Source: Cryobacterium sp. PAMC25264 (GTDB taxonomy: Bacteria > Actinomycetota > Actinomycetes > Actinomycetales > Microbacteriaceae). From it: 64,000 bases of DNA. The notes beneath the pieces are model-generated. The model saw nothing but the letters and a program-made list of their open reading frames with translations. It did not search any database and had not been told where the DNA came from. Numbering within the stretch: the first letter of the stretch is position 1; each line of letters starts with the position of its first letter. The stretch spans positions 620,001-684,000 of the forward strand of contig NZ_CP080383.1 of assembly GCF_019443325.1 (NCBI RefSeq), given 5' to 3'. The translations under genes and the position numbers were made by a program. Below are positions 59,471 through 64,000 of the stretch, in pieces.

Positions 59471-60499
59471 ATGAAGATCGGTATCCTCACCAGCGGTGGA
59501 GACTGCCCCGGCCTCAACGCAGTGATTCGGGGTGCTGTTCTCAAGGGAGGCCGCGCGTACGACTCCGAGTTCGTGGGCATCCGCAACGGCTGGCGTGGGC
59601 TGGTGCAGGGCGAGTTCATGAAGCTCGACCGTCACAGCGTCCGTGGCCTCTCCCGCCAGGGTGGCACCATCCTCGGCAGCTCCCGCACCAACCCGTTCGA
59701 GGGCGAGAACGCGGGCCCGGAGAACATCCAGAAGACCATGGACGCCGAGGGTATCGACGCCATCATCGCCATCGGCGGCGAGGGCACCCTCACCGCCGCC
59801 CGCCGTCTCACCGACGCCGGCATCAAGATCGTCGGCGTGCCGAAGACCATCGACAACGATCTCGCGGCCACCGACTACTCCTTCGGCTTCAACACCGCCG
59901 TCGAGATCGCCACCGAGGCCATCGACCGGCTGCGCACCACCGCCGACTCGCACGGCCGCTGCATGATCGTCGAGGTCATGGGCCGCCACGTGGGGTGGAT
60001 CGCCCTGCACTCCGGCATGGCCGGCGGCGCACACGCCATCCTCATCCCCGAGCAGCCGCAGACCATCGAGCAGATCTGCGCCTGGGTCGAGAGCGTCCGC
60101 GACCGCGGCCGCGCACCCGTGCTCGTCGTCTCCGAGGGCTTCCTGCTCGCCGAGATGGGCGAAGCCCACTCGCACAAGGGCCTGGACGCGTTCAACCGTC
60201 CCCGCCTCGGCGGCATCAGCGAGCTCATCGCCCCCATGGTCGAAGAGCGCACCGGGATCGAGGCCCGCGCAACGGTCCTCGGCCACACCCAGCGTGGTGG
60301 CGCCCCCTCGGCCTACGACCGCGTGCTCGCCACCCGTCTGGGCATGGCGGCCGTCGACGCCGTCGTCGAGGGCAAGTGGGGTTCGATGGTCTCCCTCAAG
60401 GGAACCGACATCAACACCGTCAGCATCGCCGACGCCACCATGGACCTCAACCGGGTCACCCAGGCGCGGTACGACGAAGCAGCCGTGCTCTTCGGCTAA
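59471..60499 (+). CDS. pfkA: 6-phosphofructokinase, ATP type by signature
   Basis: 342 residues. Phosphorylates fructose 6-phosphate in glycolysis. The donor-site motif is IGGEGTLTAA (Gly at the 104-equivalent, as in ATP enzymes) and the next motif is PKTIDND (Lys at the 124-equivalent, as in PPi enzymes). This G/K combination is the group III pattern shown to be ATP-dependent in Streptomyces. MGRHVGWIA and the C-terminal GHTQRGGAPSAYDR are typical. The ATG at 59471 has AAGGAG (59456-59461) 9 bases upstream. A strong hairpin follows. Confidence 0.94.
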   Translation: MKIGILTSGGDCPGLNAVIRGAVLKGGRAYDSEFVGIRNGWRGLVQGEFMKLDRHSVRGLSRQGGTILGSSRTNPFEGENAGPENIQKTMDAEGIDAIIAIGGEGTLTAARRLTDAGIKIVGVPKTIDNDLAATDYSFGFNTAVEIATEAIDRLRTTADSHGRCMIVEVMGRHVGWIALHSGMAGGAHAILIPEQPQTIEQICAWVESVRDRGRAPVLVVSEGFLLAEMGEAHSHKGLDAFNRPRLGGISELIAPMVEERTGIEARATVLGHTQRGGAPSAYDRVLATRLGMAAVDAVVEGKWGSMVSLKGTDINTVSIADATMDLNRVTQARYDEAAVLFG

Positions 60500-60516
60500 A
60501 CCCCGCCAGCACAGAG

Positions 60517-60550
60517 AACTGCCCGGACGGCTCAGGCCGTCCGGGCAGTT
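60517..60550. terminator. Terminator hairpin after pfkA
   Basis: AACTGCCCGGACGGC (60517-60531) pairs perfectly with GCCGTCCGGGCAGTT (60536-60550) around TCAG. It lies 17 bases after the pfkA stop and 53 before the convergent redoxin stop, so it may serve both. Confidence 0.8.
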
Positions 60551-60603
60551 GTGTGTCCGGGTCGTGCGCGCCCGGTTCGCGAAGGCGCGAGAGGCTGGGG
60601 CGG

Positions 60604-60867
60604 TTACGCCGCGGGTGCGAGTTTGGCCTGCACCTGCGCGAGCGACGGGTTCGTCGCGGCCGAGCCATCCGGGAACAGCACCGTGGGAACCGTGCGGTTG
60701 CCCCCGTTGAGGCTCATGACGAGCTCGGAGGTGCCGTCGACCTCTTCGACGTTCACCTCGGTGTAGCCGATGCCGACCTTGTCGAGCTGGGTCTTCAGCC
60801 GCGAGCAGTAGCCGCACCAGGTGGTGGTGAACATCGTGATAGTTCCGGTCTGAGGCACAAAATCCAT
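60604..60867 (-). CDS. Mycoredoxin/glutaredoxin-like protein
   Basis: 87-residue thioredoxin-fold protein. Active site TTWCGYCSRLK (Cys at about residues 18 and 21), cis-Pro loop RTVPTVLF and a C-terminal helix. The sequence pattern matches the mycothiol-dependent mycoredoxins of actinobacteria, which reduce protein-mycothiol disulfides; that assignment is by family resemblance. ATG at 60867, with TACGCT (60879-60874) six bases upstream, a leaderless transcript. The open frame extends far upstream over the opposite NUDIX gene and is not coding there. Confidence 0.88.
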   Translation of the reverse strand: MDFVPQTGTITMFTTTWCGYCSRLKTQLDKVGIGYTEVNVEEVDGTSELVMSLNGGNRTVPTVLFPDGSAATNPSLAQVQAKLAPAA

Positions 60868-60942
60868 GCGTACAGCGTAACCGAGGTTTCCGAGAATCCG
60901 CGGGGCTCGGTCAGCCCTGGGGTGCTCGCTACGATTGAGGCC

Positions 60943-61419
60943 ATGACCGACCTGCCCGAGGTGTGCGTGTGCTACCTCACCCGCCTGTCCGACTCCGGAG
61001 CCCCGCAGGTGCTGCTGGGCCGCAAGAAGAAAGGCCTGGGCCTGGGCAACATCGTGGGTCTCGGCGGCAAACTCGAACCGGGAGAGTCCGCCCTGGATGC
61101 CGCCGTGCGTGAGGTCGAGGAGGAATCCGGGCTGACCGTGTCGGCGGATGCGCTGACCGCGATGGGCGTACTCACCTACCTGTTTCCGTACAAGCCCGCC
61201 TGGAGCCAGCGGTCGAACGTCTTCGTCACCGACCGGTTCAGCGGCACACCACGCGAGTCGGACGAGCTGAACCCGGTCTGGTTCACCATCGCCGACCTGC
61301 CCGTCGACGAGATGTGGGACGACGCCAGGCACTGGCTGCCCGGCGTGTTGGCCGGAGTGAGCGTCGAGGCCACCTTCACGTTCGGTGAGGATCTCGCCAC
61401 TGTCATCACGCGCGGCTGA
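60943..61419 (+). CDS. NUDIX hydrolase, MTH1-like 8-oxo-dGTP diphosphatase
   Basis: 158 residues. The Nudix box runs GGKLEPGESALDAAVREVEE then ESGL (about residues 41-64). GRKKKGLGLGNIVGLGG before it and the downstream MWDDARHWLP motif are typical of the NUDT1/MTH1-like group that removes oxidised purine nucleotides. The exact substrate is inferred. TACGAT (60930-60935) lies seven bases before the ATG. It is divergent from the mycoredoxin gene, so two oxidative-damage genes share this 75-base promoter region. Confidence 0.85.
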   Translation: MTDLPEVCVCYLTRLSDSGAPQVLLGRKKKGLGLGNIVGLGGKLEPGESALDAAVREVEEESGLTVSADALTAMGVLTYLFPYKPAWSQRSNVFVTDRFSGTPRESDELNPVWFTIADLPVDEMWDDARHWLPGVLAGVSVEATFTFGEDLATVITRG

Positions 61420-61431
61420 ACGGCAGAAGTA

Positions 61432-61493
61432 CGGCTTCTGAACGGCTTCTGAACAGCTCCTGAATTGACCTGCCTGCCTCAGGCTGTCAGGAT
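61432..61493 (+). promoter_or_regulatory. Three 11-bp direct repeats next to a promoter, candidate Pho-type box
   Basis: CGGCTTCTGAA (61432-61442), CGGCTTCTGAA (61443-61453) and CAGCTCCTGAA (61454-61464) are contiguous 11-base units. They abut TTGACC (61465-61470), which stands 17 bases before CAGGAT (61488-61493). Contiguous 11-bp repeats beside the -35 are how PhoB/PhoP-type response regulators bind, and the downstream gene is a phosphate transporter. Confidence 0.55.
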
Positions 61494-61585
61494 CAACGAG
61501 GCCCGGTTTCGAGCCAGCCAGTTCTCCTGGCGTGCCCGGGCCTCGGTCCAGCCGCGCTCGGGACGAATCACAAGGAAAGACGCCG

Positions 61586-62776
61586 GTGGATCTCACCCTT
61601 ATCGTCGCGCTGGTCATCGCACTGGCCCTCATCTTCGACTTCACCAACGGGTTCCATGACACGGCTAACGCCATGGCCACACCGATCGCCACCGGGGCCA
61701 TGAAGCCCAAGGTCGCCGTCGGCGTCGCCGCCGTGCTCAACCTCGTCGGTGCCTTCCTCTCCACCGAGGTGGCCAAGACCGTCTCCGGCGGCATCATCAA
61801 AGAAGGCGACGGCGGCATCCAGATCACCCCCGAGATGATCTTCGCGGGCCTCATCGGCGCCATCGTCTGGAACCTGATCACCTGGCTGCGCGGGCTCCCG
61901 TCCAGCTCGAGCCACGCCCTTTTCGGCGGCCTGATCGGCGCCACCATCATCGGCGTCGGCGCACAGGCCGTGGCCTACGACGTCGTGCTGGCCAAAGTCA
62001 TCCTGCCGGCGCTCATCGCGCCGATCACCGTGGGCATCGTCGCGTTCATCGCCACCCGCCTCGCCTACGCCATCACCCGCCGCGACGTCGGCAAGCCCGA
62101 CGGCCGCGGCGGCTTCCGCTACGCGCAGATCTTCTCTTCCTCGCTGGTGGCCCTCTCGCACGGCACCAACGACGCGCAGAAGACCATGGGAGTGATCACC
62201 CTCACCCTCATCGCGGGCGGCTACCAGGCCGTGGGCTCCGGCCCGCAGTTCTGGGTCATCGCCTGCTGTGCCCTGGCCATCGCGATCGGCACTTACACCG
62301 GCGGTTGGCGCATCATCCTCACCATGGGTCGCGGACTCACCGAGATCAAGCCCGCACAGGGCTTCGCGGCCGAGACCAGCACCGCCGCGACCATCCTGGC
62401 CTCCAGTCACCTCGGCTTCGCCCTCTCGACCACCCAGGTGGCCTCGGGGTCGGTCATCGGGTCCGGCCTCGGCCGACGCGGCTCCACGGTGCGGTGGGGC
62501 ATGGCCGGGCAGATCGCCCTCGGCTGGTTGCTCACGCTGCCGGCCTCCGCCATCATGGGCGCGTTCGCGGCCGGGCTGGCATTGCTCGGCCCGATCGGCA
62601 TCGTTCTCGACGTCGTGATCGGCACGATCGTGGTCTACGTGCTGTTCCGTTGGTCCAAGCGCGACCGGGTATCGCACGACAACCTGCACGACATCGATGA
62701 TGCCGGCCACGTGGTGAAGATCAAGAAGACCCCCCGCAAGCCGTCCCGCAAGGACCGACAGAAGGTTGCACTGTGA
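61586..62776 (+). CDS. pit: PiT-family low-affinity inorganic phosphate transporter
   Basis: 396 residues with about ten membrane helices in two inverted halves. The PHO4-family signature is seen in both: DFTNGFHDTANAMAT (about 13-27) and SLVALSHGTNDAQKTMG (about 186-202); SSSSHALFGG is the other typical motif. It imports metal-phosphate with protons. The start is GTG at 61586 with AAGGA 9 bases upstream, giving a short N-terminus directly before helix 1. It is followed by a small membrane protein gene overlapping by GTGA. Regulation by the 11-bp repeats upstream is inferred. Confidence 0.92.
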   Translation: MDLTLIVALVIALALIFDFTNGFHDTANAMATPIATGAMKPKVAVGVAAVLNLVGAFLSTEVAKTVSGGIIKEGDGGIQITPEMIFAGLIGAIVWNLITWLRGLPSSSSHALFGGLIGATIIGVGAQAVAYDVVLAKVILPALIAPITVGIVAFIATRLAYAITRRDVGKPDGRGGFRYAQIFSSSLVALSHGTNDAQKTMGVITLTLIAGGYQAVGSGPQFWVIACCALAIAIGTYTGGWRIILTMGRGLTEIKPAQGFAAETSTAATILASSHLGFALSTTQVASGSVIGSGLGRRGSTVRWGMAGQIALGWLLTLPASAIMGAFAAGLALLGPIGIVLDVVIGTIVVYVLFRWSKRDRVSHDNLHDIDDAGHVVKIKKTPRKPSRKDRQKVAL

Positions 62777-63105
62777 TCGACTGGGCCGCTTTCCTCGTAG
62801 TAGCCGCGGCCTCGCTGGTCTCGTCGGCGATCGTCGTCTCGCTCTATTCCCTTGGCCTGCGGATGCTCACCACGGCTGGCCGCATCCCCACCGTCGAGCC
62901 CGCCGAATTCACCGGCGCCATCACCGTGCTGAGCCCGGCCCGCGCCGCCAAGGACGCCAAGCGTGCCAAGAAGGCCCGCAAGGCCAACCCGCTCACGGAC
63001 GGACAGAAGCGCCTCGCCCAGTACGCCGGCTACCTCTGCTTCGCGGTGTGCGGCCTGATCGTGCTCTACGGCGTCTACCTGATCGTGCCCGCCCTGCACA
63101 AGTAA
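62773..63105 (+). CDS. Small membrane protein coupled to the phosphate transporter
   Basis: 110 residues: helix 1 (about 5-30), a basic cytoplasmic or extracytoplasmic segment rich in Ala/Lys (AKDAKRAKKARKA, about 58-70), and helix 2 (about 84-106). No family recognised. The GTG start overlaps the transporter stop (GTGA, 62773-62776), so it is translationally coupled and may be an accessory subunit. A palindromic repeat element follows 14 bases after its stop. Confidence 0.75.
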   Translation: MIDWAAFLVVAAASLVSSAIVVSLYSLGLRMLTTAGRIPTVEPAEFTGAITVLSPARAAKDAKRAKKARKANPLTDGQKRLAQYAGYLCFAVCGLIVLYGVYLIVPALHK

Positions 63106-63119
63106 CCTGCCCCCAGTTC

Positions 63120-63180
63120 CGCGAACCGTGAGTTAAGCCCCACAAAACGCGTTGCGACGGTGCTTAACTCACGGTTCGCG
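63120..63180. repeat. Palindromic repeat element, copy C
   Basis: The arms 63120-63138 and 63162-63180 are a perfect 19-bp inverted repeat (CGCGAACCGTGAGTTAAGC and its complement). The 23-base loop has lost the usual CCCC/GGGG inner pairing. Located just after the end of the phosphate transporter operon, where it can terminate it. The whole gene-free stretch 63106-63654 contains this element, a minisatellite and copy D. Confidence 0.9.
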
Positions 63181-63298
63181 AACATCAGTCGCGATCGACC
63201 GCCCCTGGGCCGGCGTACGCATGAATGCCGGTGCGCGGGGGCGACTGCTTGCCTGTGTGCGGATGCGCAGATAGAGGATGCAAGGGGGCACGGACGCA

Positions 63299-63504
63299 CG
63301 GGTGCGCGGATGCGCGGGTGCGCGGGTGCGCGGGTGCAGGGATGCGCGGATGCGCGGGTGCGGGTGTGCGCCGGTGCGCGGGTGCGCGGGTGCGCGGGTG
63401 AAGGGATGGGCGGGTGCGCGGGTGAAGGGATGGGCGGGTGCGCGGGTCTAGGGATGCGCGGATGCAGAGATGCGCGGGTCTAGGGATGCGCGGATGTGCG
63501 GGTT
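63299..63504. repeat. GC-rich minisatellite
   Basis: About 25 tandem, imperfect units of 7-9 bases, mostly TGCGCGGG or ATGCGCGG. Higher-order 24-bp units are visible at 63390-63413 and 63414-63437 (identical) and 63438-63461 (variant). Reading frames across it encode only Cys/Gly/Arg repeats and have no ribosome site, so I do not call a gene. Confidence 0.9.
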
Positions 63505-63576
63505 CGGGCGGAGGGTCCCGCGGTCGCGACCGTGGCCCGCGGGGAGTCTCCGCGGCCCGTGCGCGCCCAGCGTCTT

Positions 63577-63639
63577 CCGCGAACTGTGAGAAAAGCCCCG
63601 AAAAACGCGGGAGTTCGGGGCTTAGCTCACAGTTCGCGG
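63577..63639. repeat. Palindromic repeat element, copy D
   Basis: CCGCGAACTGTGAG (63577-63590) pairs exactly with CTCACAGTTCGCGG (63626-63639); inner pairs AAGCCCCGAA/TTCGGGGCTT extend the stem with one mismatch. It ends 15 bases before the stop of the uracil permease gene, on the downstream side of that minus-strand gene, and so probably terminates it. Confidence 0.9.
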
Positions 63640-63654
63640 GTGGGGCGAGGGGTT

Positions 63655-64000
63655 TTAGGCCGTGCGGCGGAGGCGCGTGATCCAGGTCATCAGGTGGTAG
63701 ATCACGATGGCGGCCAGGGTGCCCAGCGCGATGCCGTTGAACGTGAGAGTGCCGGCGCTGAAGGTGTAGTCGGCGATGCCGATGATCAGCGCGGTCGCGG
63801 CCGTGAACTGGTTGACCGGCTTGCTGAAGTCCACCTTGTTGTCGAGCCAGATCTTCACGCCGATGACCCCGATGAGGCCGTAGAGGGCCGTCGTGACGCC
63901 GCCGAGCACGCCCGCAGGGATGGTGCTGATGACGGCGCCGACCTTGGGGGAGAGGCCGAGCAGCACAGCGGTGATGCCGGCGACCCAGTACGCGGCCGTG
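63655..64000 (-). CDS. Uracil/xanthine permease (NCS2 family), C-terminal part
   Basis: The last 114 codons of a minus-strand gene that continues past the right edge of the window. Segments YWVAGITAVLLGLSPKVGA, IPAGVLGGVTTALYGLIG and TALIIGIADYTF are typical of helices 10-13 in the UraA/RutG group of nucleobase-proton symporters. The stop is at 63655. The N-terminus, including the substrate-binding helices, is not in the window, so uracil as substrate is by family resemblance only. Confidence 0.85.
   Translation of the reverse strand, partial: TAAYWVAGITAVLLGLSPKVGAVISTIPAGVLGGVTTALYGLIGVIGVKIWLDNKVDFSKPVNQFTAATALIIGIADYTFSAGTLTFNGIALGTLAAIVIYHLMTWITRLRRTA

Noticed and set aside
63390..63461. 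Possible CRISPR or iteron origin from the 24-bp repeats
   Set aside because: There are no unique spacers, no replication gene nearby, and the 24-mers are made of the same 8-bp satellite unit.
63160..63483. 107-codon frame through the minisatellite
   Set aside because: It encodes simple RGCAGA-type repeats, lacks a ribosome site and starts inside a palindromic element.

Overview
The window is high-GC actinobacterial chromosome, most likely from Micrococcales/Microbacteriaceae (a Cryobacterium-like genus is my guess; the sequence alone does not fix it). The evidence is strong G/C third-position bias, frequent GTG/TTG starts, many leaderless-type promoters, and actinobacterial gene sets: an mshB-like gene next to fdxA and dapC, DUF3117, DUF3107, AdnAB, a mycoredoxin-like protein and DUF222/HNH proteins. 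From memory, two long runs follow the gene order of Mycobacterium tuberculosis: typA/mshB/fdxC/dapC/dapD/dapE/Rv1211/Rv1220c/tatB/mrp, and rhlE/ferritin-like/DUF3107/adnAB/nudC/uvrD2.

Layout. 0-5.5 kb: an oligopeptide ABC transporter operon (binding lipoprotein, two permeases, one fused two-domain ATPase). 5.5-6.3 kb: non-coding DNA with TCGA-centred repeats. 6.3-8.8 kb: typA and a small lipoprotein. 8.9-10.3 kb: a complete ISL3-family element with an 8-bp target duplication, inserted in a long palindromic terminator-like repeat. 10.4-13.8 kb: an EfeUOB iron-uptake operon under a DtxR/IdeR-type box, with efeB frameshifted. 13.9-21.9 kb: a degenerate PIG-L/membrane fusion, fdxA, dapC, a TfoX_N-like protein, gltA, dapD, dapE and a PIG-V-type mannosyltransferase. 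As given, gltA, dapD and the mannosyltransferase each lack one base. 21.9-30.4 kb: DUF3117, an O-methyltransferase, tatB, two secreted paralogues, a succinate-semialdehyde dehydrogenase, mrp, DUF1003, an MgtE-N/CBS protein and a GS17M-like membrane protein. 30.5-38.4 kb: aminopeptidase P, a membrane-anchored EEP protein, a PHP phosphoesterase, a GNAT enzyme, a lipoprotein, a DEAD-box helicase, a ferritin-like protein and DUF3107. 38.5-50.2 kb: DNA repair block (AdnA, AdnB, a kinase-fold protein lacking catalytic residues, NudC, UvrD2, a cyclodehydratase-like protein). 50.3-57 kb: an SDR/DUF2867 protein, a decayed DUF222/HNH gene, an SGNH-hydrolase remnant and a DUF2207 membrane protein with a small partner. 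57-64 kb: an SNF2 helicase, pfkA, a mycoredoxin-like protein, a NUDIX enzyme, a Pit phosphate transporter behind three 11-bp direct repeats, a minisatellite, and the end of a uracil permease.

How the genes work together. dapC, dapD and dapE are three steps of the succinylase route to diaminopimelate/lysine. EfeU/O/B import iron across the envelope, and EfeB (a Tat-type DyP peroxidase) would be exported by the pathway that uses TatB. AdnA and AdnB overlap by ATGA and form one double-strand-break resection machine; UvrD2 and the SNF2 protein are further helicases.

I found no clear phage, CRISPR, toxin-antitoxin or biosynthetic cluster. The most unusual signals are: (1) single-base deletions, mostly in G/C runs, breaking four conserved genes between 10.6 and 21 kb; (2) an IS precisely splitting one copy of a four-member palindrome family that sits at transcript ends; (3) face-to-face overlapping leaderless promoters of dapD and dapE; (4) two apparent pseudoenzymes in conserved loci; (5) a tandem pair of secreted paralogues sharing an unrecognised C-terminal domain.
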